DNA of 64,000 nucleotides from NCBI GenBank assembly GCA_025531455.1, contig JAMYHL010000030.1:124001-188000 (forward strand), in the 5' to 3' direction. The DNA is from Apiotrichum sp. Y4204. Taxonomy: Eukaryota > Basidiomycota > Tremellomycetes > Trichosporonales > Trichosporonaceae. The translations under genes were made by a program, and so were the position numbers. A model generated the notes under the pieces. The model searched no databases, was not told the origin of the DNA, and saw only the letters and a list, made by a program, of their open reading frames with translations. Positions 22,162-36,400 of this stretch are shown here, piece after piece (positions within the stretch are counted from its first letter, which is position 1; the number at the start of each line of letters is the position of its first letter).

Positions 22162-24943
22162 GGGAGATTGAGGGATCGCAAGGAGGGGATTGGACTGGGG
22201 GGTGGAGATATATTGTCACGAGCGGTACGGCAATCCAATACGGTGGGCCGATAAGGACTGGACTAAGGGCAAGCGAGCGGGTGGCTTGGTGGGGAAATAC
22301 GGGGATCTCGGCGCGGAGTGTGGGGATCGGGATCTGGGGGTGGGCTGCTAGCGTGTGGTCGTGTGGAGGCTGCTAGCGACGACGGACGGCGGACGACAGA
22401 CTACGGAGCGGTAGATTGTGCCCACTCGGTTGTGGTATTGGGATCGTTGGAAAACGGAGAGGAGGAAATAGCACTGTCGCTTGGCGGTGAGTAGTCGACT
22501 ACGAGAGGAGACTCTTTTGTGATCTTGTGATGATGGTTTCTGAGCTTCTGAGGTTGCTGGTTGCGCCTCGTGCGATGGCTGAGATTTTGGTATGGGTCAA
22601 GAGGATTCGAGATGAGATAGAGATGAGATGCCAGTTCTTTGATTCTTGATCGCACTCGGGAAGAGAAGAGCGATGGTGGGAGAGGTGGTGGTGAGATACA
22701 CACCGAGAACAGTGATGGATGCGCATTCGCTCCGGATCGGGTTGGGTGTATGTGGTCTCTCTGGTGTGTGATCTATGATGCTAGCGATCTGATCTCATCT
22801 TGTCATAATCTCTCACCGGTCATGGGCATGTGCTCGCTGCCTTCAAGAGCTACATACAGTTTTTGTGTTGCTCTGTCCGTGCCTTCTCCAGCTCCCCGTC
22901 TGCGGATACTGTGGATACTGTGGCGTTTATGCTCCGCTCCAGCTGCAGCACTGCGCATTGCAGCTTCGGTTACGCGCAGCGCGGCATGTGGACATTTTGT
23001 TGTGCAGAACAAGGCAGTACCCGTGACCGCAAAACCGAAGAGAGAGACTGAAGCGCGCGCACAGCGACACAACATTACGCATGACATCAGCGTCACCTTT
23101 GCCCCGCTCCGCCCAGCGCCAGAGCCAGTCTCGCTTCGCCCCGTCGCCCCGCAAACCCCTTAATATCTCCTTTCCAATGCTTCTTATCAGCCTCCTCCCC
23201 CAGCTCCCTGCCCCGCAAATCCTAGGTCCTGTGACCACCTCCAGACCGTGGCGGCGCACAGTGGCGGCGGTGGGGGGGGATAACGTTATGGATGTCCCAA
23301 TCGCGCATTCGCTTCTGCTCCTACACCCGCTGAGTGCCTATTTGCGCCATTTTGTGCACACAGCAGGCTCTGCCCTGCTGGCCATGGCCGATGATTGTTT
23401 CTGTTTCTGCTCATGTTTCTGTTTATGTTTCTGTTTCTGCAGATCAAGTTACGCATGTAAAATGTACGCAGAAGGAATCCGAGGCCCTTCCATTTCCGTC
23501 CAAGTCTACGCAATGAGCTATGCGCCATCGAGTTCCGAGTATATATGCATAGACACGCACAATGACGAACCCTCGCTCCCAGCAGCAGCGGGATGCGGAG
23601 CTCGGGCGCTCGGATCTCGGAGCTGGGGACTTGGAGCGTGCGGCTCGCGAGCGTGCGAGCTACGAGCTGCGAACATCGAGTCGTCTGACATTCCGCATGG
23701 AGCAGCACATCGAGAATCCGGTCTGGTCTCGGTCCGGTTGTGGATATGGTTTGTGGCCTGTGGATACCAGCAGTAGCCAGAGGTGCGTAGACAGCTTGAC
23801 AGGAACGGCGAGTGCCGACGCACACAGCCTGCCAGTCACACAGTACCATATGGGCATGAATGGGCTTTTTCTCTCCAGATCCACGATCCACGAGCCACGA
23901 TACTCTTCTCCCCGAGGACTCGGAGAGTGCTCGGACGACGAGGTCCGAGACCACAGGCACACGGCGGTGCGGTATGCGCATATGCGCATGGCGGTATATG
24001 GATATATGGGGCCCTCTATTGACACAAATAGGACCAAGACCCCCGAGCGCCAGGAATGCGCGGCGTTGGGAATACGCTTGAGCTTGAGGGGGTGAGAGCA
24101 TGAGAGACGTCCGACGCCGCGACACCGCCCTACTCTGGGCGTCCGGGCTCATTCGGTGGGCAGAATGGGGGTATCAATGCGCAGCGGCGGCGGGTGTACC
24201 CCGTGATTGTGGGCTGATCTTCCGTATCGATATCTCATGGTAAGATCCAAGTGGGCGCCAACAAGTGGCGAGCGACACGCACTAGGAGACTCCACTCACA
24301 AACCCGAGTCCAGAAATGATCAGCAAGCGGGGCTGAAAGTCATATTCATTAGACGCTGGCGCCGGCGCCGCCGCCATGTGAATCCCGGGGGCGGCGGCAG
24401 CGGCGTCGACAACAATGTGCACAATGATATTGATTGCCTTGTGCGCCGCGCTGTGCCGGGACGAAGTGAAGAATGGGCCAATCCCAGCTTTGAACTCTTG
24501 GACTGCAACCACCCGAGACGTCCACCTCGTCACTTGTCACTTGTCACCTCTCACACGGCACATGATTCCCAGGCCATGCAGGCCTTGTATACCGGGCATA
24601 TGCATCCGAGGATCCGAGGGGGGTACGTTGTCGATCTCCAGATCAGGTAGCCTGCGTCGCTTTGCTGTGGGATGTCACTTGTTCGCTTGCGTTGTGTTCT
24701 TGCGTGGTGTTGTCGCTGTGCGTCGAGTGTTGTCGGGTCATTCTTACGAGTCGCCATTCATCAATGGTCGTGATGCTTATAATGACGCACCACACGCACA
24801 GTGCGACGAGATGTGACTTACCTGCTCGACCAGCTCGTGCAGGCTCGCAACCCCCTTCGTATCTCTTGCTCCCCCGCACCATCTCCGCATCTCCATCTCG
24901 CCAAGGTGAACGGTGTGCATATGCAGATGCAATCTATCTCGTC
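22162..24943. other. Gene-poor 2.8-kb region upstream of the F-box gene
   Basis: No conserved protein is recognisable. Long frames exist (for example 23286-24152 minus) but are Arg/His-rich and lack splice logic or motifs. On the minus strand, 24300-24376 and 24834-24910 show short frames ending exactly at GTGAGT and GTAAGT donors (see findings). These could be TIM44 3' untranslated exons or a small unannotated gene. Confidence 0.45.
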
Positions 24944-26816
24944 TTACATGAATCCCCGCTGTCCGCGCCGCGCCATCTCAATGACCTTCCATCCGCCAGT
25001 AAGCTCGTTGTCGAGCTCCTTCTCCACGCGCGTCAGCACCATCGCGTAGCGGCACTGCTCGACCGCGTTCTCGTCGCCGACCACCGCCTCGCCCGTCTTG
25101 GCGTTACGGAACAGCAGAATCTCCTGGCTCGCAAACGAGATGACAAAGACGGGAATGTCGTTCTCCAGCACCTTGCCCTGCATAATGTCCACGTGCTTGA
25201 TGTCGAGAATCTTGGATTCAGAAATCAGGCCCTGCTTGATGTACTGGCCCATCGTCGCCCAGAGCACGTTGTAGGTCTGGTGTCAGTAAAATCAAGGGAC
25301 TGGACCTGGGGCCAGGGGGCGTGGGGATACGGGCGGAAGCGCAGAGCTCGCAGAAGGTGATGCTGCGCATGTTGCACAGACTGCTGTGGGTGCTTCCGGG
25401 ATGGCTGCACTAGAACTGCCAAGCCCAGTAACACACACGAGCAGCTGGCACCACTTCCTCGACACCGCGACAGCCCTGGCGCCCACCCTCCGTAGTGACT
25501 CACCGCCTCGCCGCACCACTGCTTGAGTGATTCGCTGTCAGCAGACAGGTACGCGTCCACCACCTCGGGGACAATGTACTCGCGGAGTTCGCGGGTGAAG
25601 CTGTCCATGTTGAAGTCGGGGTCCATCTCGCGCACCGTGCGGATGACCTTTGCCGTCTCGTTCTCATCAAACCACGAGCCAATCGTCGAGGTGATCGAGC
25701 GCAGCGTCTCGACCGCCGGCGACTCGCTCTCCTCGTACGCCTCCTTCCACCGCAAGTACGTCGGGTGCTCGGTGATAAACGCCATGCGCGACGTCCCCGA
25801 CTTGTCCTGGTGCTTGGAGAGCACGATCGCCTCACCAGCCCTGCATGTCAGCATGGCTCCTCGCGAAGGATCGCAGCCACTCACTCTGGGTTCTCCTCCA
25901 CAAGGCGGCGCTGGGGCTTGCCGGCCTTGGCTGCGCGGAGCATGCGGCGGCGGCGGCGGTCCTCCTTCTCAGCGTACCCGCCGTAGCGGAGGGCGTTCCC
26001 CGATGCATCGTCGAATGCCTCCTCGACACTGGCCGCAATCGTCTTGTACATTTCCGTGTCGCGGATCGGCTGCGTCGCACGGTCGGCAAAGAACGCGACG
26101 CTCTGGCTCGCGCGCGCAATGGCCTTGAGCACCTCCGAGTCCTGCAGCGCCTTGTTCACCGCGTCGTTGACGTTGATGCCCGCCTTCTTCAGGTCGTCCA
26201 CGGCCGCCTGCAGGCGCGGGTTCTCCTTCATCAAGGTGGTGATCTGATATCAGCGGGAAACTAAAAGGGTATGTAACAACCAGAGGCGACGCGAGGGAAG
26301 AAGGAGAGGAGTAGCTGTGAAGGGCAACAAGCTCCTTCATGGGAGGCTGGGCACTGCGGAGCTCGCAGAAAGGGCGTTCGAGCTCCATAATACCCACGCC
26401 AGCCATAATCCCCTCTCCTCCCGTCTTCCCCGACATATCCCCTCCGCACTCACCCTAGACCGCTCGTACACCTCGCGTGCACGCTTCATCGCCTGGCTGT
26501 CCGCCATCTTGTCGACATCACCCTGGAGCTGCTTGACGTTCTGCTGCCAGCCCTGGTTCTTGTCAATCTCTTCGCGGAACACGCGCAGGAACACCTTGAA
26601 CGGCGACTGAGGCGGGCCGTCCTCGAGGCGCTCGCGCTTCTTCTCCTCCTTCTTCTTCTCCTGCTTGGCCTCCTCCTTCTTCTCCTCCTGCTTGGCCTCC
26701 TCTAGGCGCCGGACAGTGGAAGAGAGCGTGCGCGCGGGCGCAGCGACAGGCGCGTAGGCGTACGACGCTGGGCGGCGCAGCGGTGCGCGCAGAGATCGCA
26801 GGACGGCGGGGTTCAT
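24944..26816 (-). CDS. TIM44: Mitochondrial import motor subunit Tim44
   Basis: Four exons: 26816-26454, 26243-25885, 25840-25504 and 25276-24944, giving 463 residues. The N-terminus (MNPAVLRSLRAPLRRPASYA) is an arginine-rich mitochondrial presequence, followed by a Lys/Glu charged linker. The C-terminal half is the Tim44 domain, with NVLWATMGQYIKQGLISESKILDIKHVDI and DIPVFVISFASQEILLFRNAKTGEAVVGDE. Tim44 tethers mtHsp70 to the TIM23 channel on the matrix side of the inner membrane. The length is near that of yeast Tim44 (431). Head-to-head with DDX41; the start codons are 432 bp apart. Confidence 0.95.
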
Positions 26817-27248
26817 GGTGTGGGGGTGAGGAGTGGAAATGTAAAGGATGGAGAAAGAGAGTTGTTCTTGATCTTTTTTGACGGACTTTTCGGGTGGAAT
26901 GTGTCTGCCCCCCACCTCCCGCGGCCTGGTGCCGGCTGAAAAGTCGCTGAGCCGCTTGGCTCACGCGGCTCGGCGTTCTCGGAGCTCACACATACAGATC
27001 GGCTAGATTGGCAGGGGGAGATTGGCGGCGCCAGTCATATAGAAACCTCTGGCAAGATATTGCAGGAAACTTTGATGATTACGTGCTACGACGTGGTATC
27101 CACGTGCTTAAGTGGGAGGAATCATCGAGTTGTGTCTGTTGTTTGATCTTGGATCTCTGCCAGTGGCAACTTGAATGGGGAACTCGGAATTCGCAACATC
27201 CTCCACCCGTCAACATTCTCTGTCCCATCCATCTCACTCACACACACG
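26817..27248. promoter_or_regulatory. Bidirectional promoter region, TIM44 / DDX41-like helicase
   Basis: 432 bp between two divergent start codons. There is an A-rich leader on the helicase side. No named box is outstanding. Confidence 0.5.
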
Positions 27249-29301
<2,053 letters not shown>

Positions 29302-29464
29302 ACATGTAGACTGTGTTGTTGTACAGCGAGCAAAGCCACCATTTCTGGTGTATCAACTGTTGGATGCCGTCAAGCGTCTGCCGCTTCCGATAGGGTGCAG
29401 TGGTGCAATGCAGTGCTAATCTAATGTACTAACGCCATGCGGCTCTATGCTATAAGTACTTTGT

Positions 29465-30842
29465 CTACTCGTCAAAGTCGCCCTCGCCCGCGAGGATGCT
29501 CTCCATGCGTCGCCGGTCGAGATCCTGCTGCAGCGCAGTGATGACATACTCGATCGCGTCACCGTCAAGCACCTCGCGCAGGCCCGTGAGCGAGAACCCG
29601 ATACGGTGGTCGGTAACGCGGTCCTGGCGGTCAGCATGGTAAAGCAGTGGGAGCGGCAGCTCTGTTGGTTCTAGCTGCCTCGAGGACCCACCTGGGGAAA
29701 GTTGTATGTGCGGATCTTCTCGCTACGGTCTGCGCCCTTGACCTGGCTCTGGCGGCTGCTCCGTTTCGCCTCGACCTCTTCCTGGTGTTTCCGTTCGCTC
29801 AGGCGCGCGCGGAGCACGTCCCACGCCCACTCGCGGTTCTGGTGTTGACTCCGCGAGTCCTGCATCGACACGGAAATGCCGGTCGGGAGGTGCGTCAGGC
29901 GGACGGCCGACTCGGTCTTGTTCACGTGCTGGCCGCCCGCGCCGCGAGATCGCATCACCTCGGTCTTTACGTCTTTCGGGTCCACGAGCGGCGCGTCCGG
30001 TACATCTGGATAAATCGGCATGACCTGGGATTAGGAAACGAAACCAACCTCTAGATCCCAAATTCTCCAGACTCACAATGGCCGCAATCGTGCTCGTGTG
30101 CACGCGCCCCTGCGTCTCGGTAAGCGGCACGCGCTGCACGCGGTGCACCCCGCGTTCCCATTTCAACAGGCCGTACACCTGTCCCTCGGCGTACGGTGGC
30201 GGCGTAAACTTCATCGTAATCTCACGGAGCCCGCCGCCGCCTTTACCCGCGGGTCCCTCGGCCTGGGAAATGACCTCGATTTTCCACCCGCGCTTCTCCG
30301 CGAAACGCGTGTACGTGCGCGCCATCTCCTCGACGAAGAGCGCCGCCTCGCTCCCGCCCACTCCGGCATTGAGGCTCATCACGGCGGGCAGGGCGGCCGT
30401 CTCGCTCGGCGGAAGCAGCAGAGACGGTAATGACTCGAGAACGGCGTCCAGCTCGTCCAGCAGGTCGTCTCGCTCCAGGGCAAAGAGCTCGCGCACGCTC
30501 TCGTCCGGATCAGACATGTGCGGAATCAGGTCCACAAGTCCCTGCCGTGTCGCGGCGTACTTGTCGTATGCGTCCGCCAGCGGACTCAGCTCCTTGATAA
30601 CCTTGGACCGCGCAATCTGCTCTGCAACAGTGCCCTCCGTGCCCTCCTCCACAGCCTAAACCATCAGCCTACCGCCCCAGCTTTTCATAACCCACCTTCT
30701 TCGCGGCAGCCACCTCGTCCGCGCGCGCGCGCACCGCCGCAAGCAGCTTATCGCTCGCCGCCTCCGTTTCGGTAAAGTAGCTCGCGTGCCGCACCCCGAG
30801 CACGCGCGGGGCGAGGCGCAGGCGAGAAACGAGCCGGATCAT
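29465..30842 (-). CDS. MRF1: Mitochondrial peptide chain release factor 1
   Basis: Four exons: 30842-30696, 30655-30077, 30024-29692 and 29623-29465, giving 405 residues. The N-terminus [20 protein letters not shown] is a mitochondrial presequence. The stop-codon recognition motif is P-L-T in [17 protein letters not shown] (bacterial RF1 has P-A-T), and the peptidyl-hydrolysis motif GGQ is at 272-274 in [15 protein letters not shown]. The C-terminus [18 protein letters not shown] also fits class I release factors. It ends translation at UAA/UAG on mitochondrial ribosomes. Head-to-head with GPALPP1. Confidence 0.95.
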
Positions 30843-31034
30843 GACAGTGGTGATTGAAAGGCCTGAGAGGTATGTTTTGTTGTTGTTGTTCCAACTTTTT
30901 TTTGGAAACCACAAAATGTCCGAGATGACCTCGGGAGAGATCGTTTGGTCCCGCACACCTACCTCCACCCTCCTCCTCCCTACCTCATCCTCATCGACTT
31001 GCCCGTCCTCGACATCACACTCTTCCATCACACC
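30843..31034. promoter_or_regulatory. 192-bp bidirectional promoter, MRF1 / GPALPP1
   Basis: The two start codons are only 192 bp apart, so both promoters and leaders share this stretch. It holds a T-rich/TTG-repeat tract at 30870-30906 and a C-rich leader before the GPALPP1 start. Confidence 0.6.
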
Positions 31035-31963
31035 ATGCCAATCGGCCCACAACTCCCACCCCACCTTGCCGGTAAGAGCGGCGGCTCTGAAAGCGACAGC
31101 GACGACGGAGACTTTGGCCCCGCCCTCCCGCCGCACCTCGCGGCGCAGCGCAAGGCGGCCCCCAAGGCGCGCGATGTTGGCCCGTCTATCGGGCCGTCCA
31201 TCGGGCCCTCAATCGGACCCTCGATCGGACCTTCAGTGGGGCCAACAGTCGGTCCCTCCCGGCCACCAGGTCCCTCATCTGGTCCCCAAGGTCCCCAAGG
31301 CCCATTGAGGCCACCAGACTCGGACTCTGACGACGACGTGATCGGCCCTCTGCCCTCGACCGCCCCCGAACCAGAACAGTCGGCAGCCGACGCGTTCCGC
31401 GCGCGCGAGGCGCGCTGGGCCCGCGAACGCGCCGAGGGCAAGCCGGAAGACAAGAAGCCAAAGCGCGACGACTGGATGCTCGTCCCGCCGTCTAGTATGG
31501 GGATGAGCTTGGACCCGACGAAGCGCCCGACGAGCTTTAACAAGACGTCACGGGAGGGCGTGTCGGAGGAGGAGCGGCGGGTGTGGACGGAGACGCCGGC
31601 CGAGGCTGCCCAGCGCGCGAGGGAGGGGGCAGGGACAAAACGCAAGGCTGATGAGGAGCTTGAGAAGCGGAGACGGAGGGAAAGGGATGAGGAGATCCGG
31701 AGAAATGTCGAGGCGCACAATGTGAGTAAACTCTGGTTTTGTGCTGATACCAGAAATCGTCGCGCGGGGGCTCGCTTCTCTCGCAGCACCAGAAGCGCAA
31801 GGCCGAGGCGGACGACGACGACGAGCCCGCGTTCTGGGACCACAGCAAGCATATGGGTGTCACGGGCCGCCTGCTCAGCAACGAGGAGCGCGCCGAGAAG
31901 ATCAAGGCGGCGCGCAACCTCAACGACCGCTTCGGGCACGGCAAGCGCGGCGCGTACGAGTAG
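31035..31963 (+). CDS. GPALPP1: GPALPP-motif protein (DUF3752), GPALPP1-like
   Basis: Two exons: 31035-31721 and 31754-31963, giving 298 residues. The start MPIGPQLPPHLAG and GPALPPHLAAQRK are the GPALPP motifs that name the family. IGPLPSTAPE and RDDWMLVPP follow. The C-terminal DUF3752 part runs from SLDPTKRPTSFNKT to the basic end KIKAARNLNDRFGHGKRGAYE. Residues about 50-75 are a tandem GPSI/GPSV repeat. The family is nuclear and poorly characterised. The intron is 32 nt. Its stop is 78 bp from that of the convergent p47 gene. Confidence 0.88.
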
Positions 31964-32041
31964 CATGCTAGCGTGCGCTCATGTTATCCATCCTAGATGC
32001 ACACTATGTACCTTTGTATCTGTACGCTGTTCTATCCTTTT

Positions 32042-33213
32042 CTACCTGTAGCGCTGCACGACGACCGCATTCTGCAGCTTTGCGCCCTCGATAGTCTCGT
32101 CATCGCGCAGCTCGCGAGACGGGAACGTCGTCTGGAGAATGAACTCGCGCGGGTCCGGGCGCGTCCTGCCATCAGCTGGGCGCCAGTCTGAAACGCACTC
32201 ATTCACAAATGCGCGGAGATCGGCAACCGTGCCGTCGAGGTTGATGCGCGCGACGACGCGCGAGCCGTCCGCGAGGCGAATCTGCACGTTGGTCGCGGGC
32301 TTGCTGGGGTCGAGGTCGATGCCGCGGGGAGTAGACGGCGCCGGAGACGCAGCGGCAGAAGGTGGGGCAGGCGACTGCGTCGTGGAACGATTAACGGGGG
32401 AGTTTGCGCCCGAAATGGTCGGCACGACGCTGCCCAGGCGCTGCCCCTCGCCGCTGAAGGGTGTGCTGGCCCGCGGTTGGGGCACGTACGCCTCGTCCGT
32501 GCGCTGCTGGACGACGAGCTCGAGCGGCTGGTCAAACTGGACGTTGAAGAGACTGAGCGGCGCGCGCCCCGCGTGGATTGCCTCGAGCAGCTCCTTTGTC
32601 CCCGGCGCGTCGTACGCGTGCAGCGGGCCGTCCTCGATCGAAAAGCCGTCCCGCCAGAACGTGAGTGTGCGCCGCTGAACGTCCTCCTCTCGCGGAGCCG
32701 GCTCCCCGACGACACGAGACGCCTCCTCGTCCGAACCGAGTGTGTGCCCCACGCCAGACCAGCGGTCGTGTTCCGGCGTCGCGGCCCCCGAGCTCGAAGA
32801 GCTGCCATCAGTAATTGCCGCAACACTACACGCACCTCAGCGCCTGTTGAAGGATACCCTGCACCATGCCGCGCGCACCCTGGTCACCACCCCGTTCATT
32901 GGGATTCTGCACCGCGAGACCACTGCCGTCAGATAACATGGATGCATAATTGACCCACCTCCGTTCGCCGCCGGTATACAGCTCGGCGCCTTCGCGCTGC
33001 GGCGACCGCGGGCGCTCCTCCTCGCGTCTCTGGCATCAGCGCACCACCCCACCCATGACGCACCATATCGCCGAGCGTCGCGATGCCCGGCGAGCTCCGC
33101 CCGCTGCTCCACTGCCCCACGCGGCCGACGCGGCTCGGCGCCGGCCGCCCCCATCCCTCGGGCAGCGGCTCGCCGGGGCGCCCATCGAGAGTGTGTGCGT
33201 TGTTGTCGGACAT
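32042..33213 (-). CDS. SHP1: Cdc48/p97 cofactor p47/Shp1 with SEP and UBX domains
   Basis: Five exons: 33213-33064, 33029-32959, 32922-32836, 32801-32199 and 32165-32042, giving 344 residues. The N-terminal third has the p47 linker motifs WGRPAPSRVGRVG and ELYTGGERSGLAVQNPN. The SEP domain is at about 145-215 (RTLTFWRDGFSIEDGPLHAYD), and the UBX domain at the C-terminus runs NVQIRLADGSRVVARINLDG to TFPSRELRDDETIEGAKL. TFPS is the loop that inserts into p97. The protein recruits Cdc48 to membrane fusion, protein phosphatase 1 biogenesis and ubiquitin-linked targets. No UBA domain is seen at the N-terminus, so it resembles the p37/UBXN2B form, unless an upstream exon was missed. Confidence 0.88.
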
Positions 33214-33428
33214 GGTGGTGAGGAGTGCAATGCTGACAACCTCCGAGTTGCAGGGAGGCGCCTTTAAGGGCCCGGTTGTACGCCAGGCACGGTTGTACTT
33301 GTTTGGATGACGAAAGTTAGGAAAGTTTGTGCTCAAAAGTCGGTTGTCAACAAAATTCCACAATCTCCAAAACAGCCATAAAACTTGCATCGACTCTCCA
33401 TCTCCTGCACCACACTCATCATCTCGGC

Positions 33429-36400
33429 ATGGCCGGCGCAGCGGACGGGCGCGGGTTTGGGTTTGGCCGTGAGTTCATGTGCTGGCGGTGCTGACGGCAG
33501 CGAACGCCGAGGCGGGACCGTCACGCTTGCGAGCGTCGACATCCATCGCATCCGAGTCTGCGTCTTCGAGGTCGGGCGAGCGACGGCGGAGGCCAAGATC
33601 ACGTAGCGGGTCGCCTGGCTCGGACATCAGCATTTCACCCAGCACGCGGCGCAGCTCCAGTAGTGCCGACGGCGGACTCGAGTGGTACATTGCGGATCTG
33701 GGGCAGCACATACGCGAGTCGGCAGCGACGGCGGCGGGACACCTGCCAACACGGGACGGGGCCGCGGGGACGTACCACTTTGGCGAGATTGAGGCGGGGC
33801 CGGTACCGCCGTCGGGGACGCTGTGGGCTGCGGACGAGAAGCGGCGGTTCTTTGTCGCGCTGGCGCGGCACTCCCGCTTGCGTGCGGATCTGATCGCCGC
33901 GGATGTGCGCACAAAGAACGAGTACGCCGTGCAAGAGTACCTCGACGCGCTCCGGTACTGGGCCGAATACGAGGGGAAGCGGTACAAGGGGACAGGCGGG
34001 GAGGCGGGCGCGTGGCGCGATCACCTGCTGTGGTCTGGTGTCGGGCAGGTGGATTCCGCGTTTAGCGACCGGGAGGCAAGGTTTGCGGAACGCGTAGAGG
34101 AAATGGCCGCCGCAGCTATACCCCCGCCACAGGAGTTTCGGCGGCGCGCAACGGAAACGGACAATATTCTCTCCTGGGGCGGCCACCTGGACGACAGCAA
34201 ACTGGAGGCGCTGGGAACCCTGCTCGACGAGGCGGAGACGACGCGCATATCCGACCTCGGGGGGGTACACGTCCCGGACGCGGTGGACGACGAGCTCTCC
34301 CTCTCAATCGCAAAAGACAACGACGAGATTGGGATAATACAAGCTATTGAGAAACGCGAGCGCACGCCCGCGCAGCGCACACGCCTGCGAACGCTGCTGA
34401 ACCGCAAGAAGATGCGGGAACGGACGCGGATAAAGGTCCTCCTCGAACAAGGGTTTACCCCGCAACAGATTGAGAATGCCGGGGGGCCGGATAAGCTGTA
34501 CACCGAGCACAATGGGTCGAAGAAGCGGCGGGGGAAACGCAAGCCCCCGACGCAGATCAAGGATACCGATGCCGCGGTGCAGCATCTCGCGGGGCTGCAT
34601 GCCGACGCGTTCCTCACCGAACGCGGGTGGGAGGTGCTCAACTATCGTCGTATCGCGAAGATGCTCAAGGCCTCGGCACAGGAGTATGACGAGGTGGTGG
34701 AAACCTCCAGGCCACAGCTCAAGAAAGAGCCTTCCCCGGAACCCTCAACCACCGCGACCACCGCCGCGCCCGCCGCAACCTCCTTCTCGGTGGTTAGCGA
34801 CCTGTACACCGAGCTCCTGGCGTATCTCAAGCCGCTGATCTACACGACCATCATGGTCGCGGAACAGCATCTCCCGCAGACGGACGACACCGAGGTCACC
34901 ACCGCCCACGTCATCGCCGCTCTGGGATTACGCGGCGAGCTCGCCAAGCTGAAAGCGGAGGCGAGGGCGACACGGGGCGGGTCCCGCTCGCGCCGAGGCA
35001 GTGCGGTCTCTTTTACCTCCGAGACGCCGATTCTTGCCGACAGAACCCCGGATCCAGGAGCTCCGGCCTGCGCCCGAGGGTCCGCACCAAACTCCCCATC
35101 CCTCGTCCCGGTATCATGGGTGGCTGCCTCGGCTGATGTCTTCCTAGACCACGAAGAGTCCGCCGACGAGTCAGATACGGACTTCGAAAGCGACCATAGC
35201 GACCGCGATCTTGAGGTTGAGACGCTTACCGATGAAGAGGACGCGGAGCTCGACAAGCTTCTCGACCGCGCGGATGACTGCTTCGACGCAATCCTGGGCA
35301 ACCAGCTGCGCGAGGCACTCGAGGACGGGAATTCGAAGCTTCTGGTCGACGAGTGGCGGTACGGCTGGCGCCGTGGGCGGAAGCGCAAGACGCGTCCCGT
35401 AAATGAAGACCTTGTCTCTGCGCTCAAGGATGCCGAAGATGGTGGGTGACCCTCTCGACTATTCTGACACCAGACTACGCGATTGTAGCGCTACAGTGGG
35501 AGAATACGCGTCGGAAACGCGCACGCCGCAAGACGCTCCCCGAGTCGCGGCGCTCGATGCGCGCAAAGGCCCGTGCGCTGAAACGACGGCCGAAACGCGA
35601 GCCGTCGCTCATCAGCTCATCGGACGAGGAACAACGCGATATCATGGCTGCGGGATGGGGACGCGGCCGCGAGGAGTTTTCAGATTACGAAGACCGGATC
35701 GTACGGGATGCGGACGGGTGGGGCGCGCGCGACACGGACTTTGAGGAGTCCAGTGACGACAGTCGGGAAATGCGGGACGAAGAGGATTTCGACGAGGACT
35801 CGGGTCAAGATAGCCCAGGCCGCGACGGTCCCTCCGGCGCCGACGACGGTTCCGAGGACGAGATACGCCTAGTAGCCGCGAGCGACCGGGGCTCTGGAGT
35901 GGACGACAACGGCCCCGAGGAGATGATCCCGATAGCCAGTGACGACGACCTCGAGTCCCTCGCCGATAACGACCTCGAGTCCGAGGAGGGCTCAGGGCCC
36001 GACCGCTCGCCGACTTGGGAGACAGTCGCGCCGAAGCCCGCGCAGCCACAACAGCGGACGTACCGCACGTACAAACGGGTGCGCCGCGCACCGAGCGAAC
36101 CGGAGGAGGAGGAGGACGAGCTCGAGTCCTCGCCAGCGCCAATGCTTAAACGCGAGCCGTCCACCGAACCGAATGGCGCAGTCGAGCCAGCTGCCCGAGG
36201 ATCCCCGGAATCTGCAGAGTCCCCGGAGTCTCCGGAAGCGGGGCTGGACAGCATGATGGAAGTGGACGACGAGCTCAACGACCTCCTCGATCCTGTCGAG
36301 CCTGCTGAGGGGATACAGACTCAGATCCAGACCCAGACTCAGAGCCAGAGCCAGATGGACGACGTCGTCGACACGCAGCATACAATCCCCGCGCCGGAAA

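Noticed and set aside
23286..24152. A 288-codon minus-strand frame in the gap upstream of the F-box gene
   Set aside because: Composition is His/Arg/Ser-rich with repeated NRN text from a TTTCTG simple repeat, and no domain or good start context. It looks like chance.
24207..24650. A plus-strand protein of 147 codons
   Set aside because: Trp/Arg-rich, no motif, and overlaps the better-looking minus-strand candidate exon.
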